Made by a program: the position numbers and the translations under genes. The notes below the pieces were generated by a model. That model saw only the letters and a program-made list of their open reading frames with translations, was not told where the DNA came from and searched no databases. This document shows, in pieces, positions 1 through 7,548 of a stretch of 64,000 bases of DNA. Position 1 is the stretch's first letter. The number at the start of each line of letters is the position of its first letter. Source of the DNA: Pseudomonas cavernae (GTDB lineage: Bacteria > Pseudomonadota > Gammaproteobacteria > Pseudomonadales > Pseudomonadaceae); assembly GCF_003595175.1 (NCBI RefSeq), contig NZ_CP032419.1, forward strand, positions 3,782,001-3,846,000, written 5' to 3'.

Positions 1-595
1 TCAGCGTTTCGGCCCACAGCGCGCGGCCTGCTTCGCCGCTGGCCAGGAGCGTCTCGGCGCCGGGCGTCCAGCTCACGCGGTAGAGGCGGCGCGAGGAATC
101 GATGCTCGGGTTGGCTTCGACGTCGACCTGCGCGCGCGACAGCGCATGCACCTCGTCGCCGTGGGCGAGAATCAGCAGATCGGCGAGCTGGGCATCGGAC
201 ACCAGCGGATTGACCGGGTGGCCGATGGCCAGGCGCACGCTGCCGGCGGCGATGCGCGGCAGCCAGGTTTCCCGTAGCGGGTTCCCAGCGGGCAAGCCGT
301 TGAGCAGGCCGGCCGCGACATAGGCGGTGTCGGCCAGGGAGTCGGGGATGCCGTAGTAGCCGAGTTCCTGGGTCATCAGCGCCCAGGCCACGTCGTCCAT
401 GCCCAGGCCGCCGAACTCCTCGGGCACCGACAAGGCGGTCAGGCCCTGTTCGGCGATCTTGTTGCGCAGGTCGGGCGAGCGCCCGGCGTCGGTTTCCCAA
501 ATCTCGCGGAGCATTTCCGGCGCTGCCTCAGTCATCAGAAAACGACTGATGGCCTCGCGGAACGTGAGCTGGTCATCGGTAAAGGTAAAGTCCAT
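1..595 (-). CDS. Acyl-CoA dehydrogenase, C-terminal part beyond window (partial)
   Basis: An open frame begins at an ATG whose first base is 595 and runs leftwards off the window (198 codons visible). The N-terminus (MDFTFTDDQLTFREAISRFL) and a later PEEFGGLGMDD stretch are typical of the acyl-CoA dehydrogenase N-terminal helical domain. It lies 10 bp after a FadE31-like dehydrogenase gene and is last in the visible hsaC-ipd operon. Paired FadE genes of this kind form alpha2beta2 heterotetramers in steroid degraders, so this is probably the partner subunit of its upstream neighbour, acting on a CoA-bound C/D-ring fragment. The catalytic and FAD-binding regions are mostly outside the window, so activity cannot be judged. 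Confidence 0.85.
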   Translation of the reverse strand, partial: MDFTFTDDQLTFREAISRFLMTEAAPEMLREIWETDAGRSPDLRNKIAEQGLTALSVPEEFGGLGMDDVAWALMTQELGYYGIPDSLADTAYVAAGLLNGLPAGNPLRETWLPRIAAGSVRLAIGHPVNPLVSDAQLADLLILAHGDEVHALSRAQVDVEANPSIDSSRRLYRVSWTPGAETLLASGEAGRALWAETL

Positions 596-605
596 GGCCC
601 GCTCC

Positions 606-1766
606 TTACTTCGGCAGGCCGAGCATCCGCTCGGCGATGATGTTGCGCTGGATCTCGTTGGTGCCGGCGTAGATCGGCCCGGCCTGGGCGAACAGGAAGC
701 CCTCCAGCCAACCGTCGCGGTCCGCCTCGGGGGCACTGGCCAGCAGCTCGCCGCGGGCCGCGAGGATACGCATGGCGGTTTCGTGCATCTTCAGGTCGAG
801 CTCCGACCAGATGATCTTGTTGGTGCTCGACTCGGCGCCGATCTGCGCGCCGCGGCTCAGCCGGCCCACCGTGTGGTAGGCGGACAGCGCGTAGGCTTCG
901 GTGCCCATCCAGGCCTCGAGCACCGCATCGCGGATGCTCGGGTCGCGGTCAGCGCTCTCGCGGTTGGCCTTGTACAGCTCCACCAGCTTGCGCGCGGTGG
1001 CCTGGAAACGCGCCGGCGAGCGCAGCAGCAGGCCGCGCTCGAAGCCGGCGGTGGCCATCGCCACATGCCAGCCCTGGCCTTCGTCGCCGATACGGTTGGC
1101 GACCGGCACGCGTACATCGTCGAAGAACACTTCGGCGAAGGCGTCCTGGCCGTTCAGCGCCTTGATCGGGCGAATGGTCACGCCCGGCGCATCCAGCGGC
1201 ACCATCAGGAACGACAGGCCGTGGTGACGAGTCGAGCCTGGATCGCTGCGGAACAGGCCGAAGGCCATGTCGGCGAAGCTAGCGCGGGTCGACCAGGTCT
1301 TCTGCCCGTTGAGCACGTAATGCTCGCCGTCGCGGATCGCCTTGGAGCTGATGGCAGCCATGTCGGAACCGGCATTGGGCTCGGACCAGCCCTGCGCCCA
1401 CATGATCTCGCTGGATGAGGTGCGCGGCAGGAAGTGGCGTTTCTGCGCCTCGGTGCCGAACTCCATCAGGGTCGGACCGAGTAGGTACTGGCCGTTCTGG
1501 TTGACGCGCATGGGCGCGCCGGCACCGTAGTACTCCTCCTCGAAGATCAGCCACTCGATCAGGTCGCAGCCGCGCCCGCCGAGGTGCTCCGGCCACATGA
1601 CCATGGAGTAGCGAGCCTCGAACAGCTTCGCCTCCCAGGCGCGGTGTTGCTCGAAGCCTTCACGGGTGTCGCAGTGGGCCAGCGGCTCGCGCGGCACGTT
1701 GGCCGCCAGCCAGGCACGTACTTCCTGGCGGAAGGCTTGCTGTTTCGGGGTGTAGGCTAGGTCCAT
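606..1766 (-). CDS. FadE31-like acyl-CoA dehydrogenase (steroid C/D-ring degradation)
   Basis: 386 residues, full length for an acyl-CoA dehydrogenase. Visible: the N-terminal helical domain; the WSEPNAGSD flavin-contact motif near 127-135; NGQKTWSTR near 153-161; a GFERG motif with Glu243 at the position that is catalytic in isovaleryl-CoA-dehydrogenase-like enzymes; and a C-terminal IYAGTNEIQRNIIAER motif in which Ala replaces the Glu used by medium-chain enzymes. From memory it closely resembles mycobacterial FadE31 of the KstR2 regulon, which acts late in cholesterol ring C/D breakdown. Its start is 9 bp after the echA20 stop, consistent with co-transcription. Inference: it oxidises a CoA ester formed after FadD3 or IpdAB; the exact substrate is not assignable here. 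Confidence 0.9.
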   Translation of the reverse strand: MDLAYTPKQQAFRQEVRAWLAANVPREPLAHCDTREGFEQHRAWEAKLFEARYSMVMWPEHLGGRGCDLIEWLIFEEEYYGAGAPMRVNQNGQYLLGPTLMEFGTEAQKRHFLPRTSSSEIMWAQGWSEPNAGSDMAAISSKAIRDGEHYVLNGQKTWSTRASFADMAFGLFRSDPGSTRHHGLSFLMVPLDAPGVTIRPIKALNGQDAFAEVFFDDVRVPVANRIGDEGQGWHVAMATAGFERGLLLRSPARFQATARKLVELYKANRESADRDPSIRDAVLEAWMGTEAYALSAYHTVGRLSRGAQIGAESSTNKIIWSELDLKMHETAMRILAARGELLASAPEADRDGWLEGFLFAQAGPIYAGTNEIQRNIIAERMLGLPK

Positions 1767-1775
1767 GGCGTTCTC

Positions 1776-2528
1776 TCAGAACTTCGCGTCGCGTTTTTCG
1801 ACGAAGGCACGGCGGGTTTCCGCGGAATCCGGACTGGTGTAGGCCTGCAGGGTGAAGCCCTGCTCCCAGCGGTATTTGTCTTCCAGGTTGCCGTCTTCGA
1901 TACCGTTCAGCGCTTCCTTGGCGATGCGGATCATCGACGGGCTCTTGGCGGCGATCTTGGCGGCGATTTCCAGCGCGGTTTCGCGCAGCTGTTCTTTCGG
2001 CACCACGCGCTCGATAAAACCGTATTGCGCCGCCTCGGGCGCGCCGATCTTGTCGCCGGTGAAGAACAGGTAACGGACCTTCTGTACCGGGAACAGGCGC
2101 TGCAGGTGCGCGCCGCCGCCCATGGCGCCACGGTCGACTTCCGGCAGGGCGAAGGTCGCGCACTCCGACGCGACGACGATGTCGGCGGCGCCGGTGATGC
2201 CGATGCCACCGCCGAGGACGAAGCCGTGCACGGCGACGATCACCGGCACCGGGTTGCGGTGCACGGCCTTGAAAGTCTCGTAGTTGCCGGCGTTGACCGC
2301 GACGATGCGCTCCGGATGGGCGTCCAGTTCCTTGATGTCGACGCCGGCGCAGAAGCCGCGGCCCTCGGCGCGGATGACGATGACCCGCACCTCGGGGTCG
2401 GCGCCCAGGGCGTCGATGTGCCGCGCCAGAGCCAGCCACTCATGGCTGTCCAGGGCGTTGACCGGTGGCTTGGCGAGCACCAGTTCAGCAATGCCCGCGT
2501 CGATCTGTGTAGTGAATGCTTGGCTCAT
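1776..2528 (-). CDS. echA20: EchA20-like ring-D hydrolase (crotonase family)
   Basis: 250 residues from an ATG at 2528 preceded by GGAGAGAG; an in-frame ATG five codons upstream overlaps this ribosome-binding site and is less likely. Crotonase fold: GFCAGVDIKE at about 58-67, then a GGG segment in which Gly110 sits where classical hydratases have the first catalytic Glu, and PEVDRGAMG with Glu130 at the second Glu position. This pattern matches mycobacterial EchA20, which hydrolytically opens steroid ring D in the CoA-activated indene intermediate, just before IpdAB opens ring C. The operon context (ipdA, ipdB and ipdC upstream) strongly supports that role. Cytoplasmic; co-transcribed with the following fadE genes. 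Confidence 0.9.
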   Translation of the reverse strand: MSQAFTTQIDAGIAELVLAKPPVNALDSHEWLALARHIDALGADPEVRVIVIRAEGRGFCAGVDIKELDAHPERIVAVNAGNYETFKAVHRNPVPVIVAVHGFVLGGGIGITGAADIVVASECATFALPEVDRGAMGGGAHLQRLFPVQKVRYLFFTGDKIGAPEAAQYGFIERVVPKEQLRETALEIAAKIAAKSPSMIRIAKEALNGIEDGNLEDKYRWEQGFTLQAYTSPDSAETRRAFVEKRDAKF

Positions 2529-2560
2529 GATTGCTCTCTCCAATACTCGGCAGGGGCGGC

Positions 2561-3667
2561 TCAGTTCAGTTGCTCGGCGCCCGCCTGGGACGCCGTACGG
2601 TTGCGCCGGGCGAGCAGCGCATCGAGGCAGTGCTCGGCCTCCTCGGCGATGTCCTCGATCACTTGCCGGCAGCTCTTCAGCTCGCCGATGGCCGCCGCCA
2701 CCTGGCCGCTGGGCAAGATGCCCTCGTCGGGGAAGCCATCGACCATCGAGCGCTGCAGCAGCACCGGCTGGTTAGCGGCCATCACGGTTTGCGACACGGC
2801 GCCGGGGTCTTCCTTCAGCGCCTGGCGGAACACGCCGAGCATGTGCCCGAGGCTCATGCCGGTCTGCTGCTTCCACTGCCAGGCGCTGCGCAGGGCGATG
2901 CGCAGACGACCAAACGGCCCGGCCTGCTCCAGACGGTTGATAAAGGGGTTTTCGATCATGCGGTGGCGCATGCCGTCGACCGCGAGGGTGACCCGCACCT
3001 GCTGCGGATCGGCGACTTTCAGGTAGCGCTCCAGGGTCGCCGCCGGGGTCGGCGATTCGCGGGTCATCAGAAACCGCGTGCCCATGGCGATCCCCGCCGC
3101 ACCGGCGGCCAGCGCACTGGCCAGGCCACGGCCGGTGGAGTAACCGCCGGCGGCGATCACCGGCACCGACACCGCCGCCAGCACCTGGGGCAGCAGGATC
3201 GAGCTGGGCACGCCGCCGGTGTGGCCGCCGCCCTCGCCGCCCTGGATGGTGATCAGGTCGGCGCCCAGTTCCACCGCCTTGAGGGCATGCTTGAGCGCGC
3301 CGACCGTGGGAATGCACAGCACCCCGGCGGCCTTGAAGCGGGCGATGGTCTGCTTGTCCGGGCCACGGCCGTAGCTGACGGCGCGCAGGCGGTACTGGAT
3401 CGCCAGGTCGACGCACTGCGCGGCGTTTTCCTGGAACATGTGGAAATTCAGACCGAAGTTGCTACCACCGGTGGCGGCGATGACCTTCTTGATCTCGCCT
3501 TCGATGGCGTCGGCGGCGATGGTCGCCCCGGCGAGGAAGCCGAAGCCCCCCGCCTGGGTGGTGGCGATCACCATATTGGCATCGGCGACCCAGCCCATGG
3601 CCGTCTGCACGATCGGGTAGCGGCAACCCAGCGCTTCGGTCAGCGGTGTGTTCAGCCAGCTGCTCAT
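2561..3667 (-). CDS. ipdC: IpdC-like flavin-dependent reductase (nitronate monooxygenase family)
   Basis: 368 residues. TIM-barrel flavoprotein of the 2-nitropropane dioxygenase family: PIVQTAMGWV at the N-terminus, GGEGGGHTG near 166-174, AAGGYSTGRGLA and GAAGIAMGTRFL for FMN phosphate binding. The C-terminal half (VDGMRHR, MAANQPVLL, ILPSGQVA) matches mycobacterial IpdC, which oxidises the 5-hydroxy group of the CoA-bound methylhexahydroindanone propionate during steroid ring C/D degradation. Its ATG overlaps the stop of the upstream crotonase gene by four bases (ATGA), indicating translational coupling. Cytoplasmic, FMN-dependent by family. Confidence 0.9.
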   Translation of the reverse strand: MSSWLNTPLTEALGCRYPIVQTAMGWVADANMVIATTQAGGFGFLAGATIAADAIEGEIKKVIAATGGSNFGLNFHMFQENAAQCVDLAIQYRLRAVSYGRGPDKQTIARFKAAGVLCIPTVGALKHALKAVELGADLITIQGGEGGGHTGGVPSSILLPQVLAAVSVPVIAAGGYSTGRGLASALAAGAAGIAMGTRFLMTRESPTPAATLERYLKVADPQQVRVTLAVDGMRHRMIENPFINRLEQAGPFGRLRIALRSAWQWKQQTGMSLGHMLGVFRQALKEDPGAVSQTVMAANQPVLLQRSMVDGFPDEGILPSGQVAAAIGELKSCRQVIEDIAEEAEHCLDALLARRNRTASQAGAEQLN

Positions 3668-4575
3668 GCCGGTTTCCCGTCGCCCGCAGCCTGCTTGTTG
3701 GCCTGGGCCATGCCCTTGGCATCGAAGCCGCCGAGCTTGTCGCCGGAGAGCAATTCGTTGTGGGCGTGGGCGAAGTGGTGCCAGGCGAATACCGCATCCA
3801 TCGCGGTACGTTTGCCGGCCAGATCCTCGACGTGATTGATCGCCTGCTTGGTCAGCGCCAGGCCCATGCGCGGCTGCTTGGCGACTTTCTCCGCGAGTGC
3901 GTAGGTGGTCGCCTCAAGCTCCTCGCGCGACACCACGCGGTTGACCATGCCGACCTCGTAGGCACGGGCCGCCGGCATACGGTCGCCGGTGAAGAGGAAT
4001 TCCTTGGCGATGCGCGGATCCATCTCGTAGGGATGGGCGAAGTACTCCACCCCCGGGATGCCCATGCGCACCACCGGGTCCTGGAAGAAGGCGTCGTCGC
4101 TGGCGACGATCAAGTCGCAGACCCAGGCCAGCATCAGCCCGCCGGCGATGCAGGCGCCCTGCACCATGGCGATGGTCGGCTTGGGCAGTTCGCGCCAGCG
4201 CCGGCACATGCCCAGGTACACCTCCTGCTCGCGGGCATACAGCTGCTCGCCGCCGGGCTTGTTGGTGTGGTCCCACCAGAGATGGGCGCGCTCGAACTCC
4301 TTGTTGATGTCGCGCCCCGGCGTGCCGATGTCATGGCCCGCCGAGAAATGCTTGCCCGCCCCGCGCAGCACGATGACCTTGACCGCATCATCGTTGACCG
4401 CCTGACGCAGCGCCGCATCCAGCGCATAGGTCATCTGCGAGTTCTGCGCGTTGTTGAAGCCTGGCCGGTTCATGGTCACCGTGGCGATACCGTCTGCCAC
4501 GCTGTACAGCACCGGTTCTTCGGTCTCGTAGACCGAGTTGTCCTCGCGGAGGACGAATTCGCTGTCGCTCATCAT
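3664..4575 (-). CDS. Enoyl-CoA hydratase/isomerase family protein, steroid cluster
   Basis: 303 residues (or 302 from the second of two adjacent ATGs; GAGGAAA lies just upstream). Crotonase family: NRPGFNNAQNSQM near 38-50, HFSAGHDIG forming the first oxyanion-hole segment, and GACIAGGLMLAWVCDLIVAS the second. A roughly 20-residue insertion (AHLWWDHTNKPGGEQLYARE) follows the first segment. It is distinct from EchA20 in the same operon and, from memory, closer to mycobacterial EchA13-type proteins. Neither classical catalytic Glu is obvious. It lies between ipdB and ipdC, so it probably hydrates or hydrolyses a ring C/D CoA intermediate, but the step cannot be named from sequence. Confidence 0.85.
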   Translation of the reverse strand: MMSDSEFVLREDNSVYETEEPVLYSVADGIATVTMNRPGFNNAQNSQMTYALDAALRQAVNDDAVKVIVLRGAGKHFSAGHDIGTPGRDINKEFERAHLWWDHTNKPGGEQLYAREQEVYLGMCRRWRELPKPTIAMVQGACIAGGLMLAWVCDLIVASDDAFFQDPVVRMGIPGVEYFAHPYEMDPRIAKEFLFTGDRMPAARAYEVGMVNRVVSREELEATTYALAEKVAKQPRMGLALTKQAINHVEDLAGKRTAMDAVFAWHHFAHAHNELLSGDKLGGFDAKGMAQANKQAAGDGKPA

Positions 4576-4588
4576 CGATTTCCTCGTC

Positions 4589-5386
4589 TCAAGCCGCGCG
4601 GATGCCGGCAGGGTTGCCCTTGATCGCCGCGCCGCGGTAATCGTGGGGGTCGAGCCGGCGGATCAGCGCCAGCTGCTCGGCGGTCGGGTGTGCGGTTTCT
4701 TTCAGTTGCGGCGACTTGAGCAGCGGGAAGCCGGTTTTTTCCTGCACTTCCTCGAAGCTCACGCCCGGGTGCAGGGAACGCACCTGCACGGCGCGCTCGG
4801 GGCCGTCGAAATCCATCACGCAGAGGTCGGTGACGATCAGGCGGATGTCCATCAGGTCGCGGCGCACGCCCTCCGGCCAGCGCTCGGCCTTGAAGCCGAC
4901 GCCGGAGACCATGTCCACCTCGCCGCTGACGAACACGCGGGTGTTGTGGTTCGGCACGAAGAACGAGTTGAGGTGGTTGATGCTGTTGCCCGGCAGGCCG
5001 CGCACGCCGAGGATCGCGGTCTTCGGCTTGTGGTAGTCGCCGACGCAGGACAGGTTGGTCTGGCCCCAGCGGTCGACCTGGGTCGGGCCGATCATGGCGT
5101 GGCGGCGACCGCCCCAGACGCACTCGAAGACCCGCTCGAAACTCAGGTAGCCGGAGTACTTGGGCACGTAATCGCCACGTGGGCCGAGCGGAATCGGCTC
5201 TTCGACCAGGAACGCCTCGCTGTCGGTCATCAGCAGTTCCGGGCTGTGGCTGAGCTTGGCCAGGCTGGCGCCCAGGCGCGGGATCACGCCCAGGCCCGAG
5301 GCGACCACTTCGCCGTTGCCGCGCCAGGCTTCGCTGGCGGCGACGATCATCAGTTCCGCGAGGGTGAAATCACAGGTAGCAGACAT
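4589..5386 (-). CDS. ipdB: Steroid ring-C CoA hydrolase, beta subunit (IpdB)
   Basis: 265 residues from an ATG at 5386 with AGGAGG seven bases upstream; a longer upstream frame inside ipdA is an artefact. Class I CoA-transferase beta-subunit fold, with NQ/TQVDRWGQTN, GVRGLPGNSINH and SLHPGVSFEEVQ motifs that match mycobacterial IpdB. IpdA and IpdB form a heteromeric hydrolase that opens the last steroid ring (ring C) of the CoA ester produced by EchA20; despite the family name it is not a CoA transferase. The start lies 11 bp after ipdA, so the two are translated together in equal amounts. Cytoplasmic. Confidence 0.93.
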   Translation of the reverse strand: MSATCDFTLAELMIVAASEAWRGNGEVVASGLGVIPRLGASLAKLSHSPELLMTDSEAFLVEEPIPLGPRGDYVPKYSGYLSFERVFECVWGGRRHAMIGPTQVDRWGQTNLSCVGDYHKPKTAILGVRGLPGNSINHLNSFFVPNHNTRVFVSGEVDMVSGVGFKAERWPEGVRRDLMDIRLIVTDLCVMDFDGPERAVQVRSLHPGVSFEEVQEKTGFPLLKSPQLKETAHPTAEQLALIRRLDPHDYRGAAIKGNPAGIRAA

Positions 5387-5397
5387 TTCCATCCTCC

Positions 5398-6273
5398 TCA
5401 GAACACCGGCATGGGCAGTTTGCCCAGGCGCTCGGCACCGCCGTTTTTGTCTTGGTAAGCCAGCTCGCCGGGGGCGACGAATTCGTCGACATAGGCCTGC
5501 CAGCCGCCCTCTTCGCCGGCACTGGCGACATACCGCTTGAAGTGGCTCATGTCCCAGCCGTAGTCGGACGGGCACGAAGTCGGGTGCGCACCGAACGGCG
5601 CATGCACCACACCGCTCACCAGGTAACGCTCGAAGGTGTTGCCGCGGGCCTGCTCGGCGGTCAGCTCGAGGCGTTCCTCAAGTTTTTCGCAGGACACGAA
5701 GCACTGCTGCGCGGCGCGGGCGAACAGGTGATCGAAATACGGGTCCGGGCCGGTCACCAGGGTGTTGCCCAGGCGGTCGGCGACGTTGACGTGGAGGAAG
5801 GCCACGTCCAGGTTCAGCGCCGGCATGGCCAGCAGCACTTCGCCGTCGTCGTAGGGCGACTGAATGGTCTTCAGCTCGGGATTGAGGCGGGTCACGTCGG
5901 TGGCCAGGCCACAGCGGGTCGGCAGGAACGGCAGGCGCATGCCGGCGGCGCGCAGGCCCCACTGGAACATGCCCTCGTCGACCTCCAGCAGCTCCAGCTC
6001 ACCGGCCTCGCGGGCCTTGCGGTAATAGGGTTCGAGCGGGATGGCGTCGAGCGTGGCGAAGCCGAACACCAGTTTCTTGACCTTGCCGGCGGCACACAGC
6101 ATGCCGACTTCCGGGCCGCCATAGGCGACCACGGTCAGGTCCTTGACGCTGGAACGCAGGATCTCGCGGACAATGGCCATCGGCTTGCGCCGCGGGCCCC
6201 AGCCGCCGAAGCCGATGGTCATGCCATCGCGCAGTTGGGCGACGGCATCGGCCGCCGTCAGTTGCTTATTCAT
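5398..6273 (-). CDS. ipdA: Steroid ring-C CoA hydrolase, alpha subunit (IpdA)
   Basis: 291 residues from an ATG at 6273 preceded by AAGGAG. Class I CoA-transferase alpha-subunit fold: DGMTIGFGGWGPRRKPMA near 20-37, TVVAYGGPEVGML near 51-63, EVDEGMFQWGLRAAGMRLPF, and DPYFDHLFARAAQ. These match mycobacterial IpdA closely. With IpdB it hydrolyses the final carbocycle of the steroid nucleus (ring C), giving a linear CoA ester for beta-oxidation. It begins 11 bp after hsaC and is followed by ipdB, so A/B-ring and C/D-ring functions share one transcript here. Cytoplasmic. Confidence 0.93.
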   Translation of the reverse strand: MNKQLTAADAVAQLRDGMTIGFGGWGPRRKPMAIVREILRSSVKDLTVVAYGGPEVGMLCAAGKVKKLVFGFATLDAIPLEPYYRKAREAGELELLEVDEGMFQWGLRAAGMRLPFLPTRCGLATDVTRLNPELKTIQSPYDDGEVLLAMPALNLDVAFLHVNVADRLGNTLVTGPDPYFDHLFARAAQQCFVSCEKLEERLELTAEQARGNTFERYLVSGVVHAPFGAHPTSCPSDYGWDMSHFKRYVASAGEEGGWQAYVDEFVAPGELAYQDKNGGAERLGKLPMPVF

Positions 6274-6284
6274 GGCGTTACTCC

Positions 6285-7175
6285 TTACTGCTGGCCGACC
6301 GAGAAGTCGTGCCCCCAAATGCTCACGCGGGTGAATTCGAATGCCGAATGCTCGGCCCAGTCGACTTGCAAACCGCCAAAGCCGTACTCCAGGTCGAAGC
6401 CCGACGGGGTCTTCATGTAGAACGAGGTCATCTGGTCATTCAGGTGCTGACCGAGCGTCGCCGACAGCTGGACGTTGTGCGCCAGCAGGCGATCGTGGGC
6501 GCGACCCACTTCGGTCATCGAGTCCACTTCCACCATCACATGCACGCAGCCGGATGGCGTCGGGTATTCAGCCAGCGCCAGGGAGTGATGACGGGCGTTG
6601 CGGCAATGCAGGAAGTGGATGCGGATCGGCGGCGCCGACGGGTCGGGACGGAAGTTGAAGATGTCCGACAGCTCGAAACCCAGCACATCCTTGGCGAACG
6701 CCAGGGTCGCGTCGAAGTTCGGTGCCGGCAGCACGGCGTGGCCGAGGCCCATGTCGCCGGTGAGGAAGCGCGGCACGCCCTGCGGCGAAACGAACGGCAG
6801 GCAGTCGGAACGATGGCCCCAGCTCAGCTCGTGGCGGTTGCCGGACGGATCGACCACCACCGCCAGCGCCTGCACGCCGCGCTGCTCGACTTGCGCCGCG
6901 GAGCCCGGCTCCCAGCTCACACCGGCCTGATCCAGCGCCTTGACGGCGGCCTGGAACGCGGTGTCGTTGGCCAGCTCCCAGCCGGACGCCAGGTAACGCT
7001 GCTCCGGGCCTTCGACGATCAGCATGCGGAACGGCCGCTCGTCCATCTTCACATACAGGCCACCACCCGGCGCCGGCGTCACCATCATGCCGAGCACGTC
7101 CTCGGCGTAGCGCTGCCATTCACTGAGGTTCTCGATTTGAGCGACGAAATAGCTCAACCCGCGGATATCGATCAT
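6285..7175 (-). CDS. hsaC: Extradiol dioxygenase for 3,4-DHSA (HsaC/TesB)
   Basis: 296 residues, two vicinal-oxygen-chelate domains as in BphC-type type I extradiol dioxygenases. The predicted Fe(II) ligands are all present: His146 in GLGHAVL, His212 in VHVMVEV and Glu263 in DLEYGFGG, the spacing known for BphC and HsaC. HsaC/TesB cleaves the catechol ring A of 3,4-dihydroxy-9,10-secoandrosta-triene-dione, giving the substrate of HsaD. Here it is first in the ipd operon rather than next to hsaA and hsaD, which lie at the right edge and at 39211. GGGAGCAGGAC precedes the ATG, and a shared promoter element lies 63 bp upstream. Confidence 0.93.
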   Translation of the reverse strand: MIDIRGLSYFVAQIENLSEWQRYAEDVLGMMVTPAPGGGLYVKMDERPFRMLIVEGPEQRYLASGWELANDTAFQAAVKALDQAGVSWEPGSAAQVEQRGVQALAVVVDPSGNRHELSWGHRSDCLPFVSPQGVPRFLTGDMGLGHAVLPAPNFDATLAFAKDVLGFELSDIFNFRPDPSAPPIRIHFLHCRNARHHSLALAEYPTPSGCVHVMVEVDSMTEVGRAHDRLLAHNVQLSATLGQHLNDQMTSFYMKTPSGFDLEYGFGGLQVDWAEHSAFEFTRVSIWGHDFSVGQQ

Positions 7176-7238
7176 GTCCTGCTCCCGAATGACTGGACCC
7201 TTGATGGCACCATTGTGCGAAGTGCGGGCCAGCCCCTC

Positions 7239-7257
7239 ATCGTCCGTTGAGACTAAG
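7239..7257 (-). promoter_or_regulatory. Candidate steroid-regulon element upstream of hsaC
   Basis: On the minus strand the sequence reads TTAGTCTCAACGGACGATG. It fits TAGTCT-N4-GGACGAT, found upstream of eight units in this window, always in the orientation of transcription. It is 63 bp from the hsaC start. The GTC-N6-GAC core is palindromic, so it may be a regulator-binding site; the regulator is unknown. Confidence 0.55.
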
Positions 7258-7295
7258 CAAATGGGGTGTCACGCCCCGCCCGATGGGCCGCAGCA

Positions 7296-7450
7296 GTCGT
7301 AGGGCGGGTGCAACCCGCGTGGCGCCCCTACCGGCGGGTTGCACCCGCCCTACCATGCCGATGTTCGGGTCGGCACCGCTGGTGGGTTACGCCGCTACGC
7401 GGCTAACCCACCCTACAAAAGCGGTGCGCAACACTTAACGGGTACATAGC
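7296..7450. repeat. Palindromic intergenic repeats (copy 1)
   Basis: 7299-7318 and 7334-7353 form a perfect 20-bp inverted repeat (GTAGGGCGGGTGCAACCCGC and its complement) with a 15-base loop. A second hairpin follows at 7381-7412 (GGTGGGTTA arms with GCCGC/GCGGC inner arms), then a tail ending AACACTTAACGGGTACATAGC. The second hairpin and tail recur at 40087-40226 and twice in 42814-43206. It separates the divergent hsaC and acyl-CoA dehydrogenase units. Confidence 0.8.
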
Positions 7451-7467
7451 CTTTTTCAACAGCCTGC

Positions 7468-7484
7468 TAGTCCGTTTCAATGAT
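7468..7484 (+). promoter_or_regulatory. Weak copy of the steroid-regulon element upstream of acyl-CoA dehydrogenase
   Basis: TAGTCCGTTTCAATGAT fits TAGTCT-N4-GGACGAT with four mismatches (one in TAGTCT, three in GGACGAT), in the direction of the downstream gene and 64 bp from its ATG. Weaker than the other copies; distance and orientation are the main support. Confidence 0.3.
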
Positions 7485-7548
7485 TCGACCCGGTTGCAGG
7501 TATTCCAAACTGCACGCACAACCAGACCGAGCCAAAGACGGGTGCCCC

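Noticed and set aside
399..1418. Long plus-strand open frame over the FadE31-like gene
   Set aside because: Codon use and composition are those of an antisense shadow; the minus-strand gene has all family motifs and good spacing.
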